DNA of 64,000 nucleotides from Arthrobacter psychrochitiniphilus (GCF_003185915.1 NZ_QHLZ01000003.1:110489-174488), one strand, 5' to 3'; positions 1 to 8,632 are shown, numbered from the stretch's first letter. Program-made: numbers and translations. Notes: a model not told the origin generated them from the letters alone.

Positions 1-2
1 AA

Positions 3-253
3 GTTTCCGGGAACGCGGTGGGTGTTGTGGGTAATGCGGTTTCCTCTGATTCGCAGGCCACTAACACCACTGTGGTACCTCCGGTTCAGCAGACCTCCAA
101 CCCGGGTTCCAACCAGGGATCTGCCGGTAACGGTGGCCTCTTGGGTGGTTTGTTGGGCAACGTTCTGGAGAATGTTCAGGTGGCTGTTCCTGTGACGGTT
201 CCGGTGAATGTTTCCGGGAACGCGGTGGGTGTTGTGGGTAATGCGGTTTCCTC
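3..253 (+). repeat. Direct repeat encoding chaplin-like units
   Basis: A 44-bp identical stretch occurs at 3-46 and again at 210-253, each encoding the same hydrophobic GNAVGVVGNAV unit. The identity at DNA level points to recent duplication or gene conversion; more copies may lie upstream of the window. Confidence 0.85.
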
Positions 254-572
254 GGGCTCCGAGGCCACGAACACCGTGACTCCAGAACTCCCGGTTACGC
301 CGGTTACCCCTGTTACGCCGGTTACGCCTGTAACCCCGGTTACACCAGCCACATCAACTCCCGGAGCGACGGCTAACTCCGCCGTTCAGTTAGTGATTGC
401 CAGTCACATCCAGCCGGAGAGCTCCAATGTTCAGGCATGGGGAGAAGCCGCACCTGCTCAGCTGGCCTACACCGGCACCGGTCTGTGGCCTATCTACCCT
501 GCAACTGCCATTCTGTTGGCCGGTGTTGGGCTGCTCCTGTTGGTGATGCGCCGGGTGAACCCCGGGGTCTAG
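3..572 (+). CDS. Chaplin-like LAXTG cell-surface protein (5' end outside window)
   Basis: This is the C-terminal part of a secreted surface protein; the frame is open to the window edge. Visible are two copies of a chaplin-like hydrophobic unit (VNVSGNAVGVVGNAVSS type), encoded by a 44-bp identical repeat at 3-46 and 210-253. A glycine/leucine-rich linker, a run of six VTP repeats (about 288-345), a LAYTG sorting motif (462-476), a hydrophobic segment and a short RR-containing tail follow. LAXTG is the motif used by class E sortases in actinobacteria, which attach long chaplins to peptidoglycan. The units lack the paired cysteines of classical Streptomyces chaplins. The likely role is a hydrophobic coat on the wall; this is inferred from the motifs. 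It could also be a generic repeat-rich adhesin. Confidence 0.75.
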   Translation, partial: VSGNAVGVVGNAVSSDSQATNTTVVPPVQQTSNPGSNQGSAGNGGLLGGLLGNVLENVQVAVPVTVPVNVSGNAVGVVGNAVSSGSEATNTVTPELPVTPVTPVTPVTPVTPVTPATSTPGATANSAVQLVIASHIQPESSNVQAWGEAAPAQLAYTGTGLWPIYPATAILLAGVGLLLLVMRRVNPGV

Positions 573-614
573 CGAGCAGTTGCCAGGAAAACGCGACTAG
601 ATCCGCGAACTGAC

Positions 615-662
615 CCGTGAGATATGGCGGCTTTGAAGCCTCAAAGCCGCCATATCTCACGG
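615..662. terminator. Perfect 22-bp hairpin between convergent genes
   Basis: Positions 615-636 are perfectly complementary to 641-662, leaving a 4-nt loop (AGCC). It sits between the convergent surface-protein and PucR genes, so it is placed to stop transcription from both sides. There is no T-tract on either strand. Confidence 0.7.
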
Positions 663-740
663 CTCGTTTGCAGCGATGAGCCGAAGACTCCGGCTAGCGT
701 CCGGGCGCAGCCTTTTTCAAGCAGAACCACCCCAACCGGT

Positions 741-2189
741 TCAGGCCGGAGGGGACAGCCTGCGCACGGCCAATGCAAGCCACAGTTGCACACGATCCGG
801 CGTCAGCGCGGGGTCGTATCCAGTCAACTCAGTGATTTGCGTGAGCCTGTAGCGTACGGTGTTGCGGTGCAGGGCAAGAGCATCGGCAACAGCTGCCACA
901 GAACCGTTGAGTCTAAGATAGCTTTCCAAGGTATCTACAAGTTCGGCCCCGTGGGCAGCATCGAACGCGGCGAGCGGTCCCAGCGCTTCAGCGGCCATAT
1001 CTGCCATCGGTACGTCTTCGCTGGCAAGCAGGAGGGAGGTCAGGCTCAGCCGTTCCGGAACGTTGACCTCTAAGCCGCGTGTGGCTGCTTCACGTGCTTC
1101 AAAATAGCTCCAACGCAGTCCATTCGCCTGGGAGTATGCGCCGCCAATTCCCACCGGAGCAGTGATCTTGATGTTGTGCATTTGATGACTTAACGCCCGG
1201 CCCAATGCGGCAGGATCACCGGCCTGCGTGGGGACCACCAGCAGCAATTCCTGCTTGCCTTCGGAGCTGATGGTTGCCGCAACAGCACTTTCCAGACCTG
1301 CCGGCAACGTGATGGTTGCAAGAGTGGGGAATTTGTTCGTCTCGGTGCTCACTAGCAGAACAAAGTTCTTACTGGCGGGGGCGATACCCAGATTTTCAAG
1401 ACGGGCGGACGAATCTGCCGCTTCAAGGGTTCCCCGGACTATGTCGGAAATGACCTGTCCGGCGATCTGCCGCGCACTTTGGCGCCGCTGCACCAAGTTA
1501 TTCAGCTCAATACTGATCAACCCGCGGGCGTAGTCAACAATCCCGTCGTCGTGAAAGGGGCGGCGGAGCCACAGCGTGCTGGAATCGCGCTTTCCAGTGG
1601 ATAGCGCCACGGCATGCCAAGCGTCGTCGTCAGGGGCGGCGCCGGCAGATGTTGCGGCCACTTCCCCGCCGTACTGAGTAATAACCAAATCGGCTACCAC
1701 CATGGACGAGAGTTTCATGAGCAAGGCCGGGAGCCCACCGCCCGTCAGTAGCGCGCGTGCCAGCACCTGGTGTTCCCGAAGTAGCCGCTCCAATTTTATG
1801 TAGTGATCGGAGGAGCGCGCATCCGCAACCAGCTTTCCGATGGCGATGAAAGGAGTGCTGTAGGGAACCTCAACTACCGGAACCGCCCAACGGTTTGCCT
1901 CGGCAAGTAGGGCAGTCGGCACAGAATCATGCTCAAATCCGATGCCAAAACCAATTCCGACGGCGCCCGCCTGCTTGATCTGGCGAACAAAGGAACGCTG
2001 GGCATCGGCAGTGCCCTGCCGGGCACCCGTGGTGAGGACCAGTTCGCCTCCACTGAGGAACCCCTGTGGATTTTCCAGCTCTGTCACCGCAACCCAGTCG
2101 ATCGCAGAGGTGAGCGGGGTTCGCATTGAACCCAAGTTTTTTAGGTGCAGGCCGGGTGTGCCCAAAAGGTCTGCCAAGGAAAGTGCCAT
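741..2189 (-). CDS. PucR-family transcriptional regulator, likely of GABA/putrescine genes
   Basis: A roughly 482-residue regulator with an N-terminal PucR-like sensory region (residues about 10-125), a central GGDEF-like region, and a C-terminal helix-turn-helix ending in a VADALALHRNTVRYRL segment typical of the PucR HTH_30 domain. It is divergent from the aminobutyraldehyde dehydrogenase and gabT genes. The GABA regulator GabR of Corynebacterium glutamicum is also PucR-type, so control of the neighbouring operon, probably as a substrate-responsive activator, is the best inference. I chose ATG 2189 because a TATAGT hexamer lies exactly 6 nt upstream, which suits a leaderless mRNA. A GTG at 2210 would add seven residues but has no ribosome binding site. 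Confidence 0.85.
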   Translation of the reverse strand: MALSLADLLGTPGLHLKNLGSMRTPLTSAIDWVAVTELENPQGFLSGGELVLTTGARQGTADAQRSFVRQIKQAGAVGIGFGIGFEHDSVPTALLAEANRWAVPVVEVPYSTPFIAIGKLVADARSSDHYIKLERLLREHQVLARALLTGGGLPALLMKLSSMVVADLVITQYGGEVAATSAGAAPDDDAWHAVALSTGKRDSSTLWLRRPFHDDGIVDYARGLISIELNNLVQRRQSARQIAGQVISDIVRGTLEAADSSARLENLGIAPASKNFVLLVSTETNKFPTLATITLPAGLESAVAATISSEGKQELLLVVPTQAGDPAALGRALSHQMHNIKITAPVGIGGAYSQANGLRWSYFEAREAATRGLEVNVPERLSLTSLLLASEDVPMADMAAEALGPLAAFDAAHGAELVDTLESYLRLNGSVAAVADALALHRNTVRYRLTQITELTGYDPALTPDRVQLWLALAVRRLSPPA

Positions 2190-2195
2190 GCAATA

Positions 2196-2201
2196 ACTAT
2201 A
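2196..2201 (-). promoter_or_regulatory. Candidate leaderless -10 (TATAGT) for PucR gene
   Basis: TATAGT on the minus strand, 6 nt before ATG 2189. The spacing would place the transcript start at or next to the start codon. Confidence 0.5.
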
Positions 2202-2352
2202 CAAACGCACTACAGCTAATGCCCACAGTGGTGCAGTTGGCTATTCGCTTGAATGTGGTTTCGGGCTTAGGATTTCGCATATGCGGTGTGTGTAGGCCGC
2301 GATTTCCCTTCCGAGCTAAAACTCCCACACCAAGCTAAAGAGGTTGAACACT

Positions 2353-3783
2353 GTGGTCCAGACCTTGCAGAACTTCATCAATGGAGAATTTGTGCCCGTC
2401 ACCGGCACGGACGCCCTCAACATTGTCAATCCCACTAACGGCGAGGTTGTGGCCAAGGCTCCCATCTCCAGCCAGGCAGATATTGATGCGGCCATGGAAG
2501 CAGCAGCGGCAGCGTTCAAAACGTGGAAGCGTGCCACTCCGGGTGAGCGCCAGCGTGTATTGCTCAAGCTCGCCGACGCCGTTGAGGCTCGTAGTGAGGA
2601 AATCGTTGAGGCTCAGCACCGCAACACCGGTCAGGTTAAGACGATGATCGCAGATGAAGAAGTAGCTGCCGGAGCCGATCAGCTGCGCTTCTTTGCTGGT
2701 GCAACACGCCTCCTGGAAGGCCGTTCCGCTGGCGAATATATGGAAAACTTCACCTCGTATGTGCGCCGCGAACCTGTTGGCGTGATTGCCCAAGTAACTC
2801 CTTGGAACTACCCGTTCCTCATGCTCATTTGGAAGATTGGCCCCGCTCTGGCCGCCGGTAACACCGTGGTACTCAAGCCCAGTGACACCACACCTGAAAG
2901 CACGCTGGTCTTCGCCGACATTGCCAAAGACATTGTCCCCGCCGGCGTTCTGAACTTTATCTTGGGCAACGGGGCAACAGGCGCCGCCATGGTTGACCAC
3001 AAGATCCCCTCCATGGTTTCCATCACTGGTTCAGTGCGGGCCGGCATTGCCGTAGCCAAGGGAGCCGCGGAAGGTCTCAAACGTGCGCACTTGGAACTGG
3101 GTGGAAAGGCCCCGGCCATCGTTTTCGCTGACGCCAACTTGGGTAAGACGGCGCAGGAAATTGCCGAGTACGCTTTCTTCAACGCCGGCCAGGACTGCAC
3201 GGCCATCACCCGCGTGCTGGTTGAAGAGTCAGCTCACAAGGAATTTGTGGCAGCACTGGCAACAGCGTCCGAGGGTTTGGAAACCGGCAACGCCGACGAC
3301 TCCAAGAACTACTTTGGACCGCTGAATAACATCAACCACTTCAACGCCGTGGTCAAGGTAGTGGCGAACATCCCCGAGTACGCCACAGTTGTCACCGGTG
3401 GCAAGCAGGTGGGCGAGAAGGGCTTCTACTTCGCTCCAACCGTGGTGGACGGCGTCAAGCAGAGCGATGACATTGTGCAGCAAGAAACCTTTGGCCCTGT
3501 CATCACCGTCCAAACCTTCAAAACGGAGGAAGAGGCGCTCGAGATGGCAAACGACGTCGACTTTGCCCTGGCCTCCAGCGTCTGGACCTCTAACCATGGC
3601 GTGGCCATGCGCCTCTCCCGCGATCTGGACTTTGGGGTGGTGTGGATTAACACCCACGTCATGCTCACGGCCGAAATGCCGCACGGCGGTTTCAAGCAGT
3701 CCGGCTACGGCAAGGATCTCTCGATCTACGGCGTGGAAGATTACACGCGCATCAAGCACGTCATGAGCAACCTGGACGCGTAG
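2353..3783 (+). CDS. patD: Gamma-aminobutyraldehyde dehydrogenase (ALDH superfamily)
   Basis: An NAD-dependent aldehyde dehydrogenase of about 476 residues. Catalytic Cys282 lies in GQDCTA and Glu248 in ELGGK; the PWNYP motif is also present. The C-terminal HGGFKQSGYGKDLS followed by YGVEDYTRIKHV matches the aminobutyraldehyde dehydrogenase (PatD/YdcW) subgroup, which oxidises 4-aminobutanal to GABA in putrescine breakdown. It is followed by gabT after 59 bp, so the pair would carry putrescine carbon to succinate semialdehyde. I chose GTG 2353 because AAAGAGG (2337-2343) lies 9 nt upstream; an in-frame TTG at 2344 touches that site and is less likely. A succinate-semialdehyde or betaine-aldehyde role cannot be excluded without assay. 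Confidence 0.85.
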   Translation: MVQTLQNFINGEFVPVTGTDALNIVNPTNGEVVAKAPISSQADIDAAMEAAAAAFKTWKRATPGERQRVLLKLADAVEARSEEIVEAQHRNTGQVKTMIADEEVAAGADQLRFFAGATRLLEGRSAGEYMENFTSYVRREPVGVIAQVTPWNYPFLMLIWKIGPALAAGNTVVLKPSDTTPESTLVFADIAKDIVPAGVLNFILGNGATGAAMVDHKIPSMVSITGSVRAGIAVAKGAAEGLKRAHLELGGKAPAIVFADANLGKTAQEIAEYAFFNAGQDCTAITRVLVEESAHKEFVAALATASEGLETGNADDSKNYFGPLNNINHFNAVVKVVANIPEYATVVTGGKQVGEKGFYFAPTVVDGVKQSDDIVQQETFGPVITVQTFKTEEEALEMANDVDFALASSVWTSNHGVAMRLSRDLDFGVVWINTHVMLTAEMPHGGFKQSGYGKDLSIYGVEDYTRIKHVMSNLDA

Positions 3784-3842
3784 TCCAACAATGTTTAGGC
3801 GCGGCCACAGTCCCGCCAGCACCAAATTGAAAGGAATTTTCC

Positions 3843-5204
3843 ATGAGTGATATTCAGTACCGCCTTGCCCAAAAACGCGAGATCCTCGGCGCCTTCCCCG
3901 GCCCCAAGTCACAGGCACTTAACGAACGCCGCAAGTCAGTTGTTGCTGGCGGAGTGGCTTCCACGGTGCCGGTTTATGTGGCAGACGCCGACGGCGGCAT
4001 TCTCACCGATGTTGACGGCAACTCCTTCATTGACTTGGGTTCCGGCATCGCCGTAACCTCCGTTGGAGCCTCTGACGCCAACGTTGTTGAAGCGGTTCGG
4101 GAGCAGGTGGGCCACTTCACGCACACCTGCTTCATGGTGACCCCCTACGAAAGCTACATTCAGGTTGCCGAAGAACTCAATGCTCTGACCCCCGGCACCC
4201 ACGAGAAGCGCACCGTGCTGTTCAATTCCGGTGCCGAAGCCGTGGAAAACGCCGTCAAGGTGGCCCGCCTAGCTACGGGCCGCGACGCCATTGTGGCCTT
4301 CGACCACGCCTACCACGGCCGCACCAACCTGACCATGGCCCTGACCGCCAAGGCCATGCCGTACAAAACGAACTTCGGCCCGTTCGCGCCGGAAATCTAC
4401 CGCGTCCCCATGAGCTACCCGTACCGCGAAGAGAGCGACATCAAGGGTGAAGAGGCCGCGCGACGCGCCATCACCATGATCGAGAAGCAGATCGGCGCCT
4501 CCAGTGTTGCTGCGATCTTGATCGAACCGATCCAGGGCGAGGGCGGCTTCATTGTCCCCGCCGACGGCTTCCTGCCCACCCTGGCCGCCTGGGCCAAGGA
4601 CAACGGCGTTGTCTTCATCGCTGACGAAGTTCAGTCCGGTTTCTGCCGCACCGGTGAATGGTTCGCCACGGTGCACGAAGGCGTTGTTCCGGACATCATC
4701 ACCATGGCTAAGGGAATCGCTGGGGGCCTGCCGCTGTCCGCCATCACGGGCCGCGCCGATCTCATGGATGCCGTCCACCCCGGCGGCCTCGGCGGCACCT
4801 ACGGCGGAAACCCTATTGCCTGCGCCGCCGCTTTGGCAGCGATCAAGACCATGAAGGAGCACGACCTCAACGGCCGTGCCGCCAACATTGAACGCATCGT
4901 CACTGACCGGTTTACGGCTCTGGTTCAGGAGCTTGGCGCCAACAACATCATCGGTGAAATCCGTGGCCGAGGCGCCATGATGGCCATTGAATTGGTTCAG
5001 CCCGGCACAGGCACAACAACCAAGGAAGTCAACGCTGAAGCAGCCAAGGCCATCGCCGGCGCCTGCCTGGCAGCCGGTGTCATCATCTTGACCTGCGGCA
5101 CTTATGGCAACGTGATCCGTCTGCTCCCGCCGCTGGTCATCAGCGATGAGTTGCTCAACGACGGTCTCGACGTCCTATGCGACGCCATCCGCGCGGCGCT
5201 CTAG
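3843..5204 (+). CDS. gabT: 4-aminobutyrate--2-oxoglutarate transaminase
   Basis: A class III PLP-dependent aminotransferase of 453 residues, the usual GabT length. It converts GABA and 2-oxoglutarate to succinate semialdehyde and glutamate in the cytosol. Visible motifs are FNSGAEAVENAVK (PLP phosphate binding), DHAYHGRT, FIADEVQSGFCRTG, and the PLP lysine Lys290 in MAKGIAGG. AAAGGAAT precedes the ATG with good spacing. It lies 59 bp downstream of the aminobutyraldehyde dehydrogenase on the same strand, and a strong terminator follows, so the two form an operon, probably controlled by the divergent PucR-type regulator. No GABA permease or succinate-semialdehyde dehydrogenase is present here. 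Confidence 0.95.
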   Translation: MSDIQYRLAQKREILGAFPGPKSQALNERRKSVVAGGVASTVPVYVADADGGILTDVDGNSFIDLGSGIAVTSVGASDANVVEAVREQVGHFTHTCFMVTPYESYIQVAEELNALTPGTHEKRTVLFNSGAEAVENAVKVARLATGRDAIVAFDHAYHGRTNLTMALTAKAMPYKTNFGPFAPEIYRVPMSYPYREESDIKGEEAARRAITMIEKQIGASSVAAILIEPIQGEGGFIVPADGFLPTLAAWAKDNGVVFIADEVQSGFCRTGEWFATVHEGVVPDIITMAKGIAGGLPLSAITGRADLMDAVHPGGLGGTYGGNPIACAAALAAIKTMKEHDLNGRAANIERIVTDRFTALVQELGANNIIGEIRGRGAMMAIELVQPGTGTTTKEVNAEAAKAIAGACLAAGVIILTCGTYGNVIRLLPPLVISDELLNDGLDVLCDAIRAAL

Positions 5205-5287
5205 CAAAAAATCAGAATAAGCCCACACACGCAAGGATCCCCGGCTAAGAGAATGACTCTGGGGAGCGGGTAGGGAACAAACGACGG

Positions 5288-5334
5288 CGGCACTCAAGCC
5301 GAGCCTTTTTGGCTCGCCTCGAGTGCCGTTTTTG
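5288..5334 (+). terminator. Rho-independent terminator after gabT
   Basis: Outer stem CGGCACTC/GAGTGCCG (5288-5295 with 5321-5328) and inner stem CGAGCC/GGCTCG (5300-5305 with 5311-5316) with a TTTTT loop, followed by TTTTTG. Confidence 0.9.
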
Positions 5335-5427
5335 TTGGGGAGCGGGGAGCGCAGCCAGGTCCAAGCCCGCCAGCATGTCTGTGTCTTACCACTACGACTG
5401 CGTCTTGTTGGCGTGCGGAAGCAGGCG

Positions 5428-6650
5428 ATGGGTAGGGTGGAGAGAATATTTTCGTCTCCGTACCGGCGTAGTGGAGTGGCATGGCAGCTAAGAACTTTGA
5501 TGAACGATATCCGGCCATATTTCAGCCCGGTAACGAGGATTTGCCTGCCAGTATGCACTGGCCCGCGCCAGACGCCACTGTCCCTTCTAAGTCTGTCCCT
5601 TCTAAGCTTGTCCCTTCTATGCCTGCAGCCACCGTGCCAGCCAAACTCGTCCAAGGGCCAGAGGCCGGCCACGATCCGTTGCCTGAACCTGTGGGAAAAA
5701 TAGCGCCGCAAGACGATGTTGCCAGCTCATCAATCGTTGAAACGCCCACCGGCTCCACGGAGGGAGCTTCCACGGCGCAGCGTTCCTGGCGGCTTTGGGG
5801 GATGCCGGCGGTTGCCGGTGCGCTGCTGCTGGCGCTGGGTGTCATTGCTCCACTGGTGCCAGTGTGGATGACAGCTGCCGAAGGGGATGACTCCGCTATC
5901 GTGTCGGACCAAATGTGGACCTACCTCACGGCACAGTTGGCGGCGCCGATGATCGCAGGAGGGCTGGGAGTCCTTGCAACATTGCTCTTTCTCTACTCCC
6001 AGCAACACCCAACCCGCCGCACCGGGTTGCGGCGGGTTTTCGCCTTGGCGGCAGCCGCCGTGGTGGCGGGGGGAGCTTATGCCCAGTTCTCGGTATACCT
6101 GATTCCGCCGGTAATTCACGTAGATACCAGTACCGACACTGGGTTTACACATAGCTATTCGAGGGCACCGGACATTGCTATCATCTTGGAAAGCATGGCG
6201 TTCGGCCCGTTGCTGGTGGGGTTGTTGATGTTTGCCGCGCTGGCCATTAGCCATAATTTCTCAAGTCGTCGACTCTATACTGTTGGCCTGCTTTTACTGG
6301 CTGCCGCAGTTTTTGCGCAGTATGCCCAACTCTTGTTCCCCCAGGTCTCAACTACCCAAGGATTCCAGGGCGCCTACCCCAGCATGCCGGCGTGGACAAT
6401 CTTGGCTCCCATGCTGGCGCCAGCCTTGGTGGCGGCTGCCGGCTTGGTCATGGCTGGTGCCTTGTTGTACCCGGTAATTAGAGCGATTTACCAGAGGCGT
6501 GCGGCCACAGCCACACCACCGGAAGAAGCGGCGGCCGTGGGGTACTAGCTCCAAAAGCTGGTAATGGGTAGGCTGGGGCAGAATATTCTCGGTCCGGATA
6601 GGCGTAGTGGAGTGGCATGGCGGGTAATAACTTTGATGGACGTTATCCGG
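5428..6650 (+). repeat. Duplicated promoter-plus-5' end of two membrane-protein genes
   Basis: About 90 bp upstream of and into the gene starting at 5481 (5428-5516) is closely repeated at 6564-6650 for the gene starting at 6617. A 21-bp block including the start codon is identical (5465-5485 and 6601-6621). Both copies carry an ATGGGTAGG(G/C)TGG segment and a GAATATT motif, and both proteins begin with MAxxNFDxRYPxIFQPG. This points to tandem gene duplication followed by divergence of the downstream parts. Confidence 0.8.
5481..6548 (+). CDS. Integral membrane protein with N-terminal FQPG motif, tandem paralogue A
   Basis: A 355-residue protein I cannot assign to a characterised family. The N terminus carries a short NFDERYPAIFQPG motif; a proline-rich low-complexity cytoplasmic stretch with VPSK repeats (residues about 30-95) follows, then about six hydrophobic segments (roughly 108-130, 150-172, 186-205, 235-258, 266-285, 310-335). 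A GGAG lies just ahead of the ATG. The next gene encodes a protein of the same design with near-identical upstream DNA, so the two are tandem paralogues. I recall short FQxG-type N-terminal motifs in other Micrococcales membrane proteins, but no known function. Its role is unknown. Confidence 0.75.
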   Translation: MAAKNFDERYPAIFQPGNEDLPASMHWPAPDATVPSKSVPSKLVPSMPAATVPAKLVQGPEAGHDPLPEPVGKIAPQDDVASSSIVETPTGSTEGASTAQRSWRLWGMPAVAGALLLALGVIAPLVPVWMTAAEGDDSAIVSDQMWTYLTAQLAAPMIAGGLGVLATLLFLYSQQHPTRRTGLRRVFALAAAAVVAGGAYAQFSVYLIPPVIHVDTSTDTGFTHSYSRAPDIAIILESMAFGPLLVGLLMFAALAISHNFSSRRLYTVGLLLLAAAVFAQYAQLLFPQVSTTQGFQGAYPSMPAWTILAPMLAPALVAAAGLVMAGALLYPVIRAIYQRRAATATPPEEAAAVGY

Positions 6651-7669
6651 TCATCTTCCAGCCCGGGGGCGTGGACCATGCCACCAACTTTGTGGATCCG
6701 GAAGAGCCACAGAAAAACGCGCCAGATCCCGCCGGTAGCGGACAACAGCCCCTCAGGACGCTCTCTGAGTATGCCGGCACTGGACTTACCAACCCAGGGC
6801 CGGCCCAAGCGGAAGCCCCGGGAACGGACGCTCCGGAGACGGATGCTAGCGACGCTGGGCTTGGTGCGGACATTGAAGGTACCGTCTCGGAGTCACGTTG
6901 GACTGCGAGGACCTGGGCAGTTGGGCTTGGCGCCATTGCCATAACTTTTGCTGCGGCCGCTTTTTGCCTGGTGGCAGTGGCATTGATTCCATCGGCCAGC
7001 AGCGTTGATCCGAGCACCTCTCATGGCATCATGGTGATCGCGTGGGGGTATGCCATCATCCCGGGTGCCCCGGCTCTTTTAGCGGCCGCACTTGCCCTGC
7101 TGGCGGGCATTCTTTTTCTCGGTTCCAGGCAGCACCGGCGCCAAGCCATCCCGCTGTGGGCTGGTGGGGTAGTTGTGGGGCTAGTGGCTTTGAGCATCGG
7201 AATTTTTGCCCTCTTTGGTGCCACCTTGATGCCTGAAATATATTATGATCCGAGCCGGTGGAACAACCCCCGGGCTATCCCATGGCCAGCGGCTCTGCAA
7301 CGGGCTACTGCCGCCTTCATTGTCCTTGGACTCATCATCCTTGCCATCGCAACCGTGGCGCCTCCCCGACGCAATGGCACGCCCGGTATTCCCTCCGGCA
7401 AACGTGCCGTGGTGGTGGGTGTGTTTTTGACGGCGGCAGGAGTATGGTCCTGGTTTGCTTCGCAGCTATACCCACTTGCGTTGGGTCAGGAAATCCAGAT
7501 CATCGGCGGGCAGGAGTATTCGCAAACTCCCTGGCCCATGACCGTTGCGGAGACAGGTGGCTCTCTGGTGATGGTGGGTGCTGGTGTCTTATTGTGGGGT
7601 GTGCTGCTGCTGGCCCTGCGGGGCCCGCGAGAGCAGGATGCGCTGGAAGCTGCAAGCTCCCTCGAATAA
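6617..7669 (+). CDS. Integral membrane protein with N-terminal FQPG motif, tandem paralogue B
   Basis: A 350-residue membrane protein of unknown function. It repeats the layout of the preceding gene: N-terminal NFDGRYPVIFQPGG motif, a roughly 80-residue acidic, proline/alanine-rich soluble stretch, then about six predicted membrane segments starting near residue 97. Outside the first 15 residues and the overall topology the two proteins have diverged strongly, although the DNA around the start codon is nearly identical. That pattern suggests either an old duplication with conserved regulatory and N-terminal parts, or recent copying of only the 5' end. The conserved N-terminal motif may bind a partner or direct the protein; this is inference only. 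Confidence 0.75.
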   Translation: MAGNNFDGRYPVIFQPGGVDHATNFVDPEEPQKNAPDPAGSGQQPLRTLSEYAGTGLTNPGPAQAEAPGTDAPETDASDAGLGADIEGTVSESRWTARTWAVGLGAIAITFAAAAFCLVAVALIPSASSVDPSTSHGIMVIAWGYAIIPGAPALLAAALALLAGILFLGSRQHRRQAIPLWAGGVVVGLVALSIGIFALFGATLMPEIYYDPSRWNNPRAIPWPAALQRATAAFIVLGLIILAIATVAPPRRNGTPGIPSGKRAVVVGVFLTAAGVWSWFASQLYPLALGQEIQIIGGQEYSQTPWPMTVAETGGSLVMVGAGVLLWGVLLLALRGPREQDALEAASSLE

Positions 7670-7810
7670 GCACCCGCGAATAGGTGCCCTCGAATAAGGG
7701 CACAGCAGCTTGGTGCAAAAGCTGTTCGCCGGATGCTCTGCAATGTACAGTCGAGGCTACAAACCTCTGCGGGAACAAAGAAGTCTCCGGGGCCCCTCGA
7801 AAGGCGTGGC

Positions 7811-8632
7811 ATGAAATATGTAGTGGGATACAGGCCTGATGAGCGGGGCGCGGATGCCATTGCGCTTGCCGGTGTCATCGCCAGGACACAGGGGGCACAA
7901 CTGCACCTGGTCTACGTGGTCAACAGCGCCAAGACACCAGGGCAGGACGTTCAGAAGCGTGCTCTGGCATTGGTGCCGGATGACGTCGAGGCGAGCTTTT
8001 CCTTGCGTGTTGCCGATTCCTTTGTCCACGGTCTTATTGACGCCGCCAAGGAGGACAACGCCGCCCTGATCATTGTGGGAGCCGCCAGTAACGGGTTGTT
8101 TAAACGCTTCACAGTGGGCTCGGTGGCCAACGGTCTCCTACACGCCTCACCCGTCCCCGTGGCGCTGGCCCCGCGTGGCTACAACCGTAGAGACCCGCTC
8201 ACCCGGCTGACCGTCATGACGGGCATGCGGACGGGTTGGCAAGCCGTGCTCGACGTCGGAACTATCGCCGCAGGGCGCCGTCACGTCCCGCTGCGGCTGG
8301 TTTCCGTAGTTGAAATCGACCAGAACACGCAGTCCAGCTTTGACCAAGACAATGCGCTGAGCCCGGCCAAGCAGCATGTCAATACCGTCCTCGCCCAGGC
8401 TGCCGCCACACTGCCCAACAACAAGGTCACGCTCACGCTTGCCCACGGACGCAACATTGAAGAAGCCATTGACGGCATCGGCTGGAAATCAGGTGAGCTG
8501 GTCATTGTTGGTTCCAGCAGGCTGGCCGAGAGCCACAAGATCTTCCTCGGATCTACCGCGAACAAGATTCTGCGCTCGCTGCCGGTGCCCATGGTGGTTG
8601 TCCCGCGGGACTTCCAATCTCAGGGGATTTAG
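7811..8632 (+). CDS. Universal stress protein with two Usp domains
   Basis: A 273-residue cytosolic protein with two tandem Usp domains (about 1-135 and 140-273). Each ends with the ATP-binding G-2X-G-9X-G(S/T) type signature: GAASNGLFKRFTVGS and GSSRLAESHKIFLGS. Two-domain Usp proteins in actinobacteria are linked to dormancy and general stress; the precise partner is unknown. I chose ATG 7811, preceded by GAAAGG with suitable spacing, over an upstream in-frame start that would add 26 residues without domain similarity. Its TAG stop (8630-8632) overlaps the TAA stop of the convergent rarD gene (8629-8631). Confidence 0.9.
   Translation: MKYVVGYRPDERGADAIALAGVIARTQGAQLHLVYVVNSAKTPGQDVQKRALALVPDDVEASFSLRVADSFVHGLIDAAKEDNAALIIVGAASNGLFKRFTVGSVANGLLHASPVPVALAPRGYNRRDPLTRLTVMTGMRTGWQAVLDVGTIAAGRRHVPLRLVSVVEIDQNTQSSFDQDNALSPAKQHVNTVLAQAAATLPNNKVTLTLAHGRNIEEAIDGIGWKSGELVIVGSSRLAESHKIFLGSTANKILRSLPVPMVVVPRDFQSQGI

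Noticed and set aside
5175..5711. Minus-strand open frame across the gabT terminator and the start of the next gene
   Set aside because: It spans a strong terminator and a duplicated promoter region, and its sequence resembles no protein.
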